This document shows positions 16,027 to 24,959 of a DNA stretch of 64,000 nt, piece by piece (within the stretch, counting starts at the first letter, position 1; every line of letters begins with the position of its first letter). A model generated the notes under the pieces. That model was not told the origin of the DNA. It ran no database searches and saw nothing but the letters and a program-made list of their open reading frames with translations. The translations under genes and the position numbers were made by a program. Source of the DNA: CAYYMH01 sp964472785 (GTDB lineage: Bacteria > Zhuqueibacterota > Zhuqueibacteria > Thermofontimicrobiales > Thermofontimicrobiaceae); NCBI GenBank assembly GCA_964472785.1, contig CAYYMH010000003.1, positions 62,001 through 126,000 on the forward strand, in the 5' to 3' direction.

Positions 16027-17193
16027 ATGTCCCTAAACTTTGACCTGCCCGAAGAAGCTGTTATGATCCGGGACAGTGTTCGGGATTTTGCTGAAAATGT
16101 AATTCGGCCGAAAGCCAAAGAATTGGATGATGAAGAAAAATTTTCCCCTGAAATAACCAAACAGATGGGAGAGCTGGGATTATTCGGCTTTTGTATTCCC
16201 GAAGAACTGGGCGGCAACGGCTGTAAATATCTCTCTTACATGGTGGCAGTGGAGGAGTTGGCGCGGGTGGATGGCTCCCAGGCAGCCACTGTTGCGGCGC
16301 ACAACTCGCTGGGGATCGGGCCCATCTATTTTTTTGGCAATGACGAGCAGAAGCAAAAATATCTGCCTCAGTTGTGCACCGGCGAAAAACTGTGGGGCTT
16401 TGGTTTAACCGAATCGGAGGCTGGTTCAGACGCCGGCGGCACAAAAACCAAGTCTGAAAAACAAAACGATGATTGGATTATTAACGGTTCGAAGACATTC
16501 ATCACCAACGCCTCCAGCGATGTTTGCCTCGGCGTTACTGTCCAGGCGATTACCGGTAGCAGGGCAGATGGTAAAAAGGAATACACCTGTTTTTTGGTCG
16601 AGCAGGGAACACCGGGATTTGAAGCCAAAACCATGCACGAAAAAATGATGTGGCGCGCTTCAATTACCTCAGAATTGTTTTTTGAAAATTGTCGGGTTTC
16701 TGATGCGAATCTGCTGGGAAAGAAGGGAGAAGGATTTCACCAGATGCTGGATACGCTGGACCGCGGTCGGTTATCAATCGCCGCTATGGGACTGGGCTGT
16801 GCCCAGGGCGCTTATGAATTGGCATTGAAATATGCCAAAGAAAGAAAGCAGTTTGGTAAACCAATTTCAACTTTTCAGGCAAATGCGTTTAAATTAGCTG
16901 ACATGGCAACGGAAATCGAAGCTGCCCGTTATTTACTTTATCGTGCTGCCTGGCTTTGCGATCAGGGACGAAATGAATATAAAAAGCTTTCGTCCATGGC
17001 AAAGCTTTACTGTTCCGAAGTTGCCCATCGCTGTGTGGATCACGCTGTGCAAATTCACGGCGGATACGGTTTGATGAAAGAATACGACATCGAACGTTTT
17101 TACCGGGATCAGCGTTTGCTGGAAATCGGAGAAGGGACGTCGGAGATTTTACGGCTGGTGATTTCACGGCAGATTGGGTGTTATGAAAAGTAG
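16027..17193 (+). CDS. acyl-CoA dehydrogenase, branched-chain candidate
   Basis: A 388-residue acyl-CoA dehydrogenase. Motifs include FGLTESEAGSDAGG, TFITNASS, QIHGGYGLMKEY and LEIGEGTSEILR. In characterised isovaleryl-CoA dehydrogenases the last motif usually reads IGAGTSE because the catalytic glutamate is elsewhere. Here E is kept at the usual position, so isovaleryl-CoA dehydrogenase is not confirmed. Context (carboxylase upstream, methylglutaconyl-CoA-hydratase-like gene downstream) still suggests leucine or another branched-chain pathway. AAAGGAG precedes ATG 16027. Confidence 0.85.
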   Translation: MSLNFDLPEEAVMIRDSVRDFAENVIRPKAKELDDEEKFSPEITKQMGELGLFGFCIPEELGGNGCKYLSYMVAVEELARVDGSQAATVAAHNSLGIGPIYFFGNDEQKQKYLPQLCTGEKLWGFGLTESEAGSDAGGTKTKSEKQNDDWIINGSKTFITNASSDVCLGVTVQAITGSRADGKKEYTCFLVEQGTPGFEAKTMHEKMMWRASITSELFFENCRVSDANLLGKKGEGFHQMLDTLDRGRLSIAAMGLGCAQGAYELALKYAKERKQFGKPISTFQANAFKLADMATEIEAARYLLYRAAWLCDQGRNEYKKLSSMAKLYCSEVAHRCVDHAVQIHGGYGLMKEYDIERFYRDQRLLEIGEGTSEILRLVISRQIGCYEK

Positions 17194-17321
17194 CCCAAGG
17201 TGAAGATCCTGTTTGAGCAGGGCAAAGGTAGGAGCGGCAAAAAAGATAAAGTTCGGAATGGTTGACCAAAAATTTCCTGCGCTGAGCTTTTGCCTCAACT
17301 TTCAAGTTAAAGAGGAGAAAT

Positions 17322-18116
17322 ATGACAAACAGGTACGAAACGCTGAAATATAAATTGCAAAATCACATTATCACTATCTGGCTTAACCGTCCCGAAGTAC
17401 ATAATGCATTCAACAAGACCATGCTGGATGAATTGGTTGATATTTTGGAGTGGATCAAAAATAGTGATGATGTCAGGGTTGTCATTTTTACAGGTGAAGG
17501 AAAATCATTTTCTGCCGGGGCGGATTTGAACTGGATGCAGGAAATTATCAATTACACTTACGAGGAAAATCTCCAGGATTCGGAGCTGATTTCCAAAGTC
17601 TTTTATTTGATTTACACTTGTCCCAAGCCTGTCATCGCTGCCATTAACGGAGCTGCAATTGGTGGCGGCATGGGGTTTGTCGGCTCATCAGATATTGTAA
17701 TCGCTTCGGAACAGGCAAAGTTCAGTTTGTCCGAAGTGCGGATCGGTGTTGTGCCATCCTGTATTTCGCCGTATCTGTTCAAAAAAGTCGGCGAAGGAGC
17801 GCTGAAGGAGTTATTTATTTCAGGGCAGAGATTTGATGCGGAAAAGGCGCTGCGAATTAATCTGATCAATTACATGGTTGAGCATGACAAGTTGTTGGAT
17901 CTGGCTCAAGAAAAAGCAAGGGAGTTGTTGGTGTGCGGACCGAAAGCCACAGCCATTTGTAAAAAGTTATTCCTTGAAATTCCCGAAATGGATTTGATGA
18001 CAGCCTACGATTATACGGCGGAGCTGATCGCTAAAATGAGAATTTCCGAAGAAGCCCAGGAGGGAATGAAGGCATTTTTAGAAAAACGAAAGCCGAAGTG
18101 GCATCCAAAAAAATGA
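17322..18116 (+). CDS. enoyl-CoA hydratase family, possible methylglutaconyl-CoA hydratase
   Basis: A 264-residue crotonase-fold protein. Oxyanion-hole segments are SFSAGADLNWMQE and NGAAIGGGMGFV. The GADLNWM segment is common in LiuC/AUH-type methylglutaconyl-CoA hydratases. The first catalytic glutamate position reads GGGMG rather than GGGCE, and SLSEVRIGVVP supplies the second region. With the carboxylase genes upstream, a role in converting 3-methylglutaconyl-CoA to HMG-CoA is plausible. AGAGGAG lies before ATG 17322. Specificity is inferred from context. Confidence 0.78.
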   Translation: MTNRYETLKYKLQNHIITIWLNRPEVHNAFNKTMLDELVDILEWIKNSDDVRVVIFTGEGKSFSAGADLNWMQEIINYTYEENLQDSELISKVFYLIYTCPKPVIAAINGAAIGGGMGFVGSSDIVIASEQAKFSLSEVRIGVVPSCISPYLFKKVGEGALKELFISGQRFDAEKALRINLINYMVEHDKLLDLAQEKARELLVCGPKATAICKKLFLEIPEMDLMTAYDYTAELIAKMRISEEAQEGMKAFLEKRKPKWHPKK

Positions 18117-18180
18117 AATCCGTTGAAAAATCTGCAATGCATTCTCTCGAACAGGCAGCAACAGCCAGGGAGAAAAAACG

Positions 18181-19734
18181 ATGCAAAAATTAATTTTAAT
18201 CATACTGATTGGTTACCTTTTCGTTGGTGCCGTTTCCGCACAACGCATCCAGCCTGATGATTTGGAGTACCGGGGCGCTTTCAGGCTGCCGGAAGGGTCC
18301 GGCGGATCGGACTGGTATTACAGCGGACAGGCAGCGACTTATTATCCCTTTGGAGATCCAGACGGTTCCAATGATAGTTATCCCGGGTCTATTTTTGCCA
18401 TCGGACATGACCACCAGCAATACGTTTCAGAAATTAGCATCCCCCCACCAGTTATTTCCACTGAAAAAAATCTGGATGAATTGAACACAGCCACCACGTT
18501 ACAGACGTTTAACGATATTACCGGCGGCATGTTCGGGTATCTGGAATTGCCGGTGGCAGGTTTGGCATATCTTCCGCCGCAAGGGTCTCAAACCACGGCA
18601 AAACTACATTTCTGTTGGGGACAACATATTCAGTACCAGGAAGTTTCTCATGGCTGGTGTGAACTAAATCTTGCCAATCCGCAAACTGCCGGGCTTTGGC
18701 ATTTTGGGAATTATAACAATTACACGAGTAACGATTATCTTTTTGAAATCTCCAAAGCCTGGGCTGACAGGCACGTTCCCGGTAAATATCTCGCCAGCGG
18801 CAGGTTTCGGGAAGGCGTCTGGAGCGGACTCGGACCGGCGCTTTACGCGTATGCGCCGTTGGAGGATGGCGATCCGCCCTCAGCCGGCGATACCCTCAAA
18901 TCAATCACCCGGCTACTGCTTTATGGCGTCGATGATCCCAATATCCCTGAAATAGTTACCGATGAAACTCGAAAAATGTATCTCCACAATGTGGCTGATC
19001 AATGGACTGGAGCCTGCTGGCTGACCGCCGGAGACAATTCAGCAGTTGTATTTGTTGGTACCAAAGGATTGGGCAACGGTTGGTATGGTTTCAGTGACGG
19101 CACAGTCTGGCCCTGGGAACCGCCTTACCCATCGATTCCGGATCCGCCGCATAACCAGCGCGGCTTTTGGGCGGACAGCATCCGGGCGCAAATTCTGTTT
19201 TACGATCCGGCAGATTTGGCAGACGTGGTACATGGCAGCAAGCAGTCATGGGAACCGCAACCGTATGCGGTGCTGGACATCGATGATTTTCTGTTCGATT
19301 CCGGTTACGATTACTGGCGACAAAAAAATATTTTACTTGGCGCATGTTGTTTCGATCGCGAAAGAGGCTTTTTGTATGTTCTCGAACGACGGGCTGATGA
19401 CGAGAAGAGCATTGTCCATGTCTGGAAGGTAGAGGCAGGTTCCACCGGAATTGAGAACCACTATCATCCAATGGATTTTGAGCTTTATCAGAATTATCCG
19501 AATCCATTTAACGCGACTACGGTTATCGGTTTCAGGCTTGGCAAACCGGCGGTGGTTAGCCTGACGGTTTTTGATGGTTTGGGGCGGAAAATAAAAACTG
19601 TGTTAAACCAACGAATGTTGGCTGGGGAGCATAAATTTTATTTTGATGCACAGGATTTGACTTCAGGAATTTATTTTTATAAAATCAATATTGATAGCTT
19701 TGAACAACTGAACAAATTCACTGTTTTAAGATAA
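18181..19734 (+). CDS. secreted protein with NYPNPFN-type C-terminal sorting domain
   Basis: A 517-residue protein with a signal peptide (about residues 1-20, ending VSAQ). The large central region is rich in Trp, Tyr and Gly (SDWYYSGQAATYYPFGD, WCELNLAN, TGACWLTAGDN) and matches no family I recognise; it may be a beta-propeller-like fold. The last 80 residues start FELYQNYPNPFN and continue VSLTVFDGLGRKI and GIYFYKI, the FlgD-like/type IX sorting domain of Calditrichota, KSB1 and Ignavibacteria. Export to the cell surface is therefore likely. It lies 64 bases after the hydratase, but its relation to acyl-CoA metabolism is unclear. Confidence 0.75.
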   Translation: MQKLILIILIGYLFVGAVSAQRIQPDDLEYRGAFRLPEGSGGSDWYYSGQAATYYPFGDPDGSNDSYPGSIFAIGHDHQQYVSEISIPPPVISTEKNLDELNTATTLQTFNDITGGMFGYLELPVAGLAYLPPQGSQTTAKLHFCWGQHIQYQEVSHGWCELNLANPQTAGLWHFGNYNNYTSNDYLFEISKAWADRHVPGKYLASGRFREGVWSGLGPALYAYAPLEDGDPPSAGDTLKSITRLLLYGVDDPNIPEIVTDETRKMYLHNVADQWTGACWLTAGDNSAVVFVGTKGLGNGWYGFSDGTVWPWEPPYPSIPDPPHNQRGFWADSIRAQILFYDPADLADVVHGSKQSWEPQPYAVLDIDDFLFDSGYDYWRQKNILLGACCFDRERGFLYVLERRADDEKSIVHVWKVEAGSTGIENHYHPMDFELYQNYPNPFNATTVIGFRLGKPAVVSLTVFDGLGRKIKTVLNQRMLAGEHKFYFDAQDLTSGIYFYKINIDSFEQLNKFTVLR

Positions 19735-19744
19735 ATTTACTAAT

Positions 19745-20010
19745 GGCACACTGATGACACAGATTACGCCGATTTGAACGGATTGAAAAAAAGCGTTGCT
19801 GCATTCAGACATAACTGAAAAAATTATTAAAGCTTTCCACAAAATAAATAATACACTCGGTTTCGAGTTTTTAGAAAAAGTTTATAAAAATGCAATGATA
19901 ATTGAAATGCGAAGGCAAATATTTACAAATGGCAAGAGACTGCAATCGACAAAATTTTTAAAATTCTGTTGTAATCAGTGTTATCCGCGTCATCCGCGTT
20001 CGATTAAAAT
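19745..20010. repeat. inverted-repeat element enclosing a GxxExxY gene remnant
   Basis: Left arm about 19745-19780 (CACTGATGACACAGATTACG, then CCGATTTGAACGG). Right arm about 19971-20010 (AATCAGTGTTATCCGCGTCA, then TCCGCGTTCGATT). Read on opposite strands, the two arms are variants of one motif. They enclose a truncated GxxExxY gene. Similar arms occur without a gene at many other gaps in this window. Confidence 0.55.
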
Positions 20011-20023
20011 TAATAAAACTTAA
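19796..20023 (+). pseudogene. truncated GxxExxY-family protein
   Basis: The first 40 or so residues match the GxxExxY family (Pfam PDDEXK_3, a predicted PD-(D/E)XK nuclease-like family of about 120 residues): ITEKIIKAFHKINNTLG then FEFLEKVYKNAM. After IIEMRRQ the frame runs into unrelated sequence and then the right-hand repeat arm, so about two thirds of the domain is missing. The start would be TTG 19796, without a good ribosome binding site. Probably a dead remnant inside a repeat element. Confidence 0.65.
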
Positions 20024-20032
20024 GGAGAAATT

Positions 20033-21175
20033 ATGGATTATTTATTAACCGACGAACAAAAAATGCTTCGTGACATGGTTTCAAAATTTGCTAAAGAGGA
20101 AATTAAGCCTGTTGCTACAAAGATGCAGGCCGAAGAAACTTTCCCGGAAAGTATCGTGAACCAACTGGGCGAACTGGGCGTGATGGGCATCGCTTATCCT
20201 GAGGAATATGGCGGCGCCGGGATGGATTTTGTTTCTTATATGCTGGCGGTGGAAGCGATTTCCCGGTACTGCGCATCGACTGGTGTGATTGTTTCTGCCC
20301 ACTCTTCGCTGGTGGTAGATCCGATTTTTCGCTTTGGAACTGAGGCGCAAAAGAAAAAATATTTACCCGATTTATGTTCCGGGAAAAAGATCGGCTGTCA
20401 CGCTCTCACCGAACCCGGCGCTGGTTCTGATGTCGGCTCACTAAAAACCACTGCAAAACTGGCTGGCGATAAATGGGTGTTGAACGGAACCAAGCATTTC
20501 ATTACGAACGGTGCTAATGCGGAAATTGCCGTTATTTTTGCGCTGACCGAACCGGAACAAAAGACGCGCGGCGTTAGTGCATTTATTGTTGAAAAAGGAA
20601 CCCCCGGTTTTAAAGTTGGAAAATTGGAAGATAAGCTGGGTATTCGAGCATCAACAACTGCTGAACTGATTTTTGAAGATTGTGCCATTCCCAAAGATAA
20701 TTTATTGGGTGAATTAAACAAAGGATTTAAAATCGCCATGATAACGCTGGACGGCGGCAGGCTGGGAATCGCATCACAGGCATTGGGTATTGCCAAAGCA
20801 TCAATTGAGGATTCGATTGCTTATTCAAAAGAGCGGCAACAATTTGGGCAGCCGATTGCTAATTTTCAGGCGATTCAATGGATGTTGGCTGAAATGGAAA
20901 CCGAATATGAGGCTGCCTGGCTGCTGACATACCGCGGTTCATTGGTGAAAGACAGGGGAATGAGATATTCCAAAGAGGCTGCGATGGCAAAATTGAAAGC
21001 CTCTGAAACAGCCTCGTTCTGTGCCAACAAAGCCATTCAAATTTTTGGCGGCTACGGCTACATCAAAGAATTCAATCCCGAACGCTATTTGCGTGATGCG
21101 AAAATTACCGAGATTTATGAGGGAACCAATGAAATCATGCGCATTGTCATTTCTTCGGCGTTGTTGAAAGATTAA
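20033..21175 (+). CDS. acyl-CoA dehydrogenase
   Basis: A 380-residue acyl-CoA dehydrogenase, the third in the window. It has CHALTEPGAGSDVGS, HFITNGANAE, QIFGGYGYIKE and IYEGTNEIMR, with the catalytic E in the YEGT position as in short-chain and 2-methyl-branched enzymes. TTAAGGAG lies seven bases before ATG 20033. It directly precedes the fused cobalamin mutase gene, which suggests isobutyryl-CoA, 2-methylbutyryl-CoA or butyryl-CoA as substrate. Length is typical. Confidence 0.9.
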   Translation: MDYLLTDEQKMLRDMVSKFAKEEIKPVATKMQAEETFPESIVNQLGELGVMGIAYPEEYGGAGMDFVSYMLAVEAISRYCASTGVIVSAHSSLVVDPIFRFGTEAQKKKYLPDLCSGKKIGCHALTEPGAGSDVGSLKTTAKLAGDKWVLNGTKHFITNGANAEIAVIFALTEPEQKTRGVSAFIVEKGTPGFKVGKLEDKLGIRASTTAELIFEDCAIPKDNLLGELNKGFKIAMITLDGGRLGIASQALGIAKASIEDSIAYSKERQQFGQPIANFQAIQWMLAEMETEYEAAWLLTYRGSLVKDRGMRYSKEAAMAKLKASETASFCANKAIQIFGGYGYIKEFNPERYLRDAKITEIYEGTNEIMRIVISSALLKD

Positions 21176-21180
21176 GATGG

Positions 21181-21270
21181 AACACCGATGACGCTGATGC
21201 TGCGGATTTACATGGATTTGTTTTAATTCAATCCTTGAAAATCTTTTAAATCCGCATCATCCATGTGCAA
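21181..21270. repeat. short inverted-repeat element upstream of mutase
   Basis: Left arm 21181-21220 contains GATGCTGCGGATTTACATGG. Right arm 21248-21270 reads AAATCCGCATCATCCATGTG. The arms are degenerate inverted copies of the same ATCCGCATCAT motif family seen at 19745-20010. The right arm ends about 10 bases before the ribosome binding site of the mutase gene, so it lies in that gene's leader. Confidence 0.5.
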
Positions 21271-21289
21271 AAAAACCAGAGGAGAAATC

Positions 21290-24200
21290 TTGAATAATAT
21301 TCGAATTGTCACTGCTGCCGCACTATTTGACGGACACGATGTTTCGATCAATATTTTTCGGAAACTGATGCAGAAACGCGGCGCCGAGGTGATTCACCTA
21401 GGACATAATCGTTCGGTGAAAGAAATTATCAAAACCGCGATTCAGGAAGACGCTGATGCAATTTTGATCAGTTCTTACCAGGGGGGGCATAATGAGTTTT
21501 TTAAATATGCCATTGATAACCTGAAGGAATATCAATCAGAAAATGTCTTGGTATTTGGCGGTGGCGGTGGTGTGATTTTGCCTTCAGAAATCGCAGCGCT
21601 GGAAAAGTACGGTGTCGAAAAAATTTATCACGCGGTTGACGGGCAAAAAATGGGCATTGATGGCATCGCTGATGATATTTTAGCGCGCATTAAAAAGTAT
21701 AAAGCCAAAAATCCACCGGCTTTTTCCGAGTTTAACTCCGAGGAGGCAATCATTACCAATCGGGTTGATGCCCACTTGAAAATTGCCAAACAGATTACCT
21801 TTTTTGAAACCCACCTCGATTCTCCCGATAAAACCAAACCGGTGCGAAAATTTATTGAATCAAACGATCAAAACAAATCAACCGTGATCGGCGTTACCGG
21901 GACCGGCGGCAGTGGTAAAAGTTCGCTGATAGATGAATTAATCAATCGTTTTTTGAAGATCACCAGTGACCTTTACATCGGTGTGCTGACCGTCGATCCG
22001 TCAAAACGGATTTCCGGTGGTGCATTATTGGGCGACCGCATCCGTTATAATAACATTTATGACGATCGGGTCTATTTCAGAAGTTTTGCCACCCGGCAGA
22101 GTCAGTCGGAAATCAGTCTCGCTTTGACTGACGCCATTTCAGTGTTGAAAGCGTGCGGCTTTGATTTGATCTTCGTCGAGACCAGCGGCATCGGACAGGG
22201 CAACAGTCAGGCAGTGGATGTCAGCGATAATTCAATTTATGTGATGACGGCCGAATACGGCGCGCCTTCACAGCTTGACAAAATTGATATGCTGGAAATT
22301 GCCGATTATATTGTGATTAACAAATTTGAAAAACCGGGATCAGAAGATGCCATGCGGGAAGTGATTATCAATTATATCCGCAATCACAACTTAAAGCTCT
22401 CCCACCGTGATTCTATTTTGAAAGCTGACGTGCCGGTGTATGGCACGAGCAGCAATCAGTTCAATAATCACGGCGTTAACAAACTGTTCAAAGATTTGCT
22501 ACAACTTTTAGATAAAACAGGTAAAAAAGAGTATCAAATACAACAGAATCTGTTGCAGATTTTGCCGGTGGAACAGGAGTTCGATTATGGTTTAATCAGC
22601 AGTCGGCGTCAAAATTATCTCACTGAAATAGCCGATGTGGTACAAAAATATCATCAGCGTGCCAATAAACAGGCACAAATGGCAGGTGAGTGCTACAGTT
22701 TGAAACAGAGTGCAATGTTGATTGACGACGCGCATTCGAAAAAATTGATCCAGCAAAAATACGACGAACTCTGGAACGAATTGTCTTCCGACACAAGAAA
22801 AATTATCACTCAATGGGAAAAATTGAAACGGGATTATTCGCAGGAGTATTACAGTTATCAGGTCCGGAATAAAGAAATCCGGGTCAATCTTTACAACAGA
22901 TCGCTTTCTGGTTTGAATGTTCCGAAGGTTGCGTTGCCAAAAATTGAAAATTGGGGGGATTTGGTTCGATTTTTTTATAAAGAAAATCTGCCCGGTAATT
23001 TTCCCTACACAGCGGCCGTTTTCCCGTTCCGAAGAACGACAGAGGACCCGAAGCGCCAATTCGCCGGAGAAGGCAGCGCCATTCGCACCAATAAACGATT
23101 CCATTATCTGACCCGGGATGAAGAGGCAAAACGATTATCGGTCGCCTTTGATGGGATCACTCTTTATGGTGAAGATCCGGCATTGGTGCCGGATATTTAT
23201 GGTAAAATCGGAGAAAGTGGAGTCAGTATTTGCACCATCGATGATATGGATCGGCTGCTGGCCGGGTTTGATCAAACCAATCCGCTGACTTCGGTTTCGA
23301 TGACAATTAATGCACCGGCGCCGATTATGCTGGCATTTTATTTTATGACCGCGTTCCGACGGGAAATGAAAAAGCTTGAGGTTGCCGGTAAAAAGCTTTC
23401 GGATGATGAGAAAGAGGCTTTAAAAATTGAAACATTCCGAAAGTTACGGGGTACGGTTCAGGCTGATATTTTGAAAGAAGATCAGGGACAAAACACCTGT
23501 ATTTTTTCGATTGATTTTGCTATGAAACTGATCGGTGATGTTCAGGAATATTTATCTAAAAATAAGATTGACAATTATTACTCTATCAGCATCAGCGGTT
23601 ACCACATTGCCGAAGCCGGCGCCAATCCGATTTCACAACTGGCGTTCACGCTGGCGAACGGATTTACCTACGTGGAATATTTTCTCAATCGTGGTTTGAA
23701 AATTGATCAGTTTGCTCCTAATCTGTCCTTCTTTTTCAGCAATGGCATGGAACCGGAATATTCGGTAATCGGTAGAGTGGCACGGCGCATCTGGGCGGTC
23801 GCTATGCGCGATCTTTACAGCGGTAATGAGCGGAGCCAGAAGTTGAAATATCACATCCAAACTTCGGGACGTTCACTGCATGCCCAGGAAATTGAGCTCA
23901 ACGATATTCGGACAACGCTGCAGGCGCTGATGGCATTTTACGATAATTGCAATTCACTGCACACTAACTCTTATGATGAAGCGATTACTACTCCGACTGA
24001 AGAGTCTGTCAGGCGGTCGATGGCAATTCAGATGATCATTTCCAACGAAATGGGTACGATTAAAAATGAAAATTTCAACCAGGGTTCGTTTATTATTGAA
24101 GAGTTGACCGATTTGGTTGAAGAAGCCGTGTTAAGCGAATTCCACCGTATTTCTCAACGGGGTGGCGTATTAGGCGCCATGGAAAAACAGTACCAGCGTT

Positions 24201-24547
24201 CCAAGATTCAGGAGGAATCGCTGTATTTTGAAGATTTGAAACAATCCGGTGAATACCCGATTATCGGTGTGAACAAATTTGTCAAAGAGGATGCGGAAAA
24301 TCCCTACGACAATATGAAAATCACCAGGAGCACTTCGGAAGAAAAAAAGGAAATTCTGACAGAGCTGGCAGCGTTTCAAAAAAGAAATAGTAAGCTGGCG
24401 AAGTCAGCCCTGGATAAGCTGAAAGAAGTCGCTCTCAGCGGTGGCAATATTTTCGAAGAACTTTTAAATACGGTACAATACGCATCTTTGGGGCAAATAA
24501 CCCATTTGCTGTATGAAGTTGGTGGGAAATATCGAAGAGGTATTTAA
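21290..24547 (+). CDS. icmF: fused cobalamin acyl-CoA mutase with G-protein chaperone (IcmF type)
   Basis: A protein of about 1085 residues with the IcmF order. The N-terminal B12-binding domain has DGHDVSINIF (lower-ligand D-x-H) and GGGGG (about residues 13-130). The MeaB-like GTPase has P-loop GVTGTGGSGKSS (about 201-212) and VETSGIGQ. The mutase large domain runs from about 566, with FPFRRTTEDPKRQFAGEGSA, to the end. IcmF enzymes interconvert isobutyryl-CoA and butyryl-CoA and sometimes isovaleryl/pivalyl-CoA. I set the start at TTG 21290, five bases after GGAGA, not ATG 21263, which lies in the repeat arm. Valine or isobutyrate metabolism is likely. Confidence 0.88.
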   Translation: MNNIRIVTAAALFDGHDVSINIFRKLMQKRGAEVIHLGHNRSVKEIIKTAIQEDADAILISSYQGGHNEFFKYAIDNLKEYQSENVLVFGGGGGVILPSEIAALEKYGVEKIYHAVDGQKMGIDGIADDILARIKKYKAKNPPAFSEFNSEEAIITNRVDAHLKIAKQITFFETHLDSPDKTKPVRKFIESNDQNKSTVIGVTGTGGSGKSSLIDELINRFLKITSDLYIGVLTVDPSKRISGGALLGDRIRYNNIYDDRVYFRSFATRQSQSEISLALTDAISVLKACGFDLIFVETSGIGQGNSQAVDVSDNSIYVMTAEYGAPSQLDKIDMLEIADYIVINKFEKPGSEDAMREVIINYIRNHNLKLSHRDSILKADVPVYGTSSNQFNNHGVNKLFKDLLQLLDKTGKKEYQIQQNLLQILPVEQEFDYGLISSRRQNYLTEIADVVQKYHQRANKQAQMAGECYSLKQSAMLIDDAHSKKLIQQKYDELWNELSSDTRKIITQWEKLKRDYSQEYYSYQVRNKEIRVNLYNRSLSGLNVPKVALPKIENWGDLVRFFYKENLPGNFPYTAAVFPFRRTTEDPKRQFAGEGSAIRTNKRFHYLTRDEEAKRLSVAFDGITLYGEDPALVPDIYGKIGESGVSICTIDDMDRLLAGFDQTNPLTSVSMTINAPAPIMLAFYFMTAFRREMKKLEVAGKKLSDDEKEALKIETFRKLRGTVQADILKEDQGQNTCIFSIDFAMKLIGDVQEYLSKNKIDNYYSISISGYHIAEAGANPISQLAFTLANGFTYVEYFLNRGLKIDQFAPNLSFFFSNGMEPEYSVIGRVARRIWAVAMRDLYSGNERSQKLKYHIQTSGRSLHAQEIELNDIRTTLQALMAFYDNCNSLHTNSYDEAITTPTEESVRRSMAIQMIISNEMGTIKNENFNQGSFIIEELTDLVEEAVLSEFHRISQRGGVLGAMEKQYQRSKIQEESLYFEDLKQSGEYPIIGVNKFVKEDAENPYDNMKITRSTSEEKKEILTELAAFQKRNSKLAKSALDKLKEVALSGGNIFEELLNTVQYASLGQITHLLYEVGGKYRRGI

Positions 24548-24622
24548 TCACGATTCTAATGAAGAAATTCGGATTAGATTAATCTGCGAAAAATCAATCT
24601 CGAAAATATTCAGGTAATTATT

Positions 24623-24834
24623 CAACCACCGAATCACAGATGATCCGGAGATAAAATCAATAAAATTTAGGGCAGATATTTTTCTCTTTTTTAAGAGTCA
24701 GGTGTTCGGATTAATTTTTAAAATCACATTACTATCCTAAAATCTACAAATTGATTATTGAAATGCCTCTGTGTTCTCTGTGTCTCTGTGGCATTTTTTT
24801 GTTACCAAAAGGCGACTGAAGTCGCTACTACCAA
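24623..24834. repeat. inverted-repeat element plus GCGACT palindrome
   Basis: Left arm about 24623-24650 (AACCACCGAATCACAGATGA) and right arm about 24766-24793 (CTCTGTGTTCTCTGTGTCTC, then TGTGGC) form a degenerate inverted pair of the GCCAC-AGAG type. Immediately after comes GCGACT-GA-AGTCGC (24812-24825), a small perfect hairpin of a different repeat type. The rest of the 24548-24959 gap holds no gene. Confidence 0.5.
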
Positions 24835-24959
24835 GAGATATTTAGTTGAAATATTGAATGAATTTTTGTAAATTTTGATTTAGAAAATTTTCCATATTAG
24901 TGAATATTAATTTTTTGTTTATCGATTAAAATTTGGTGCATTTAAAAAATGGAGTTTAC

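Noticed and set aside
24811..24834. GCGACT-GA-AGTCGC as a terminator
   Set aside because: No T run follows and it is too far from the mutase stop; treated as a repeat.
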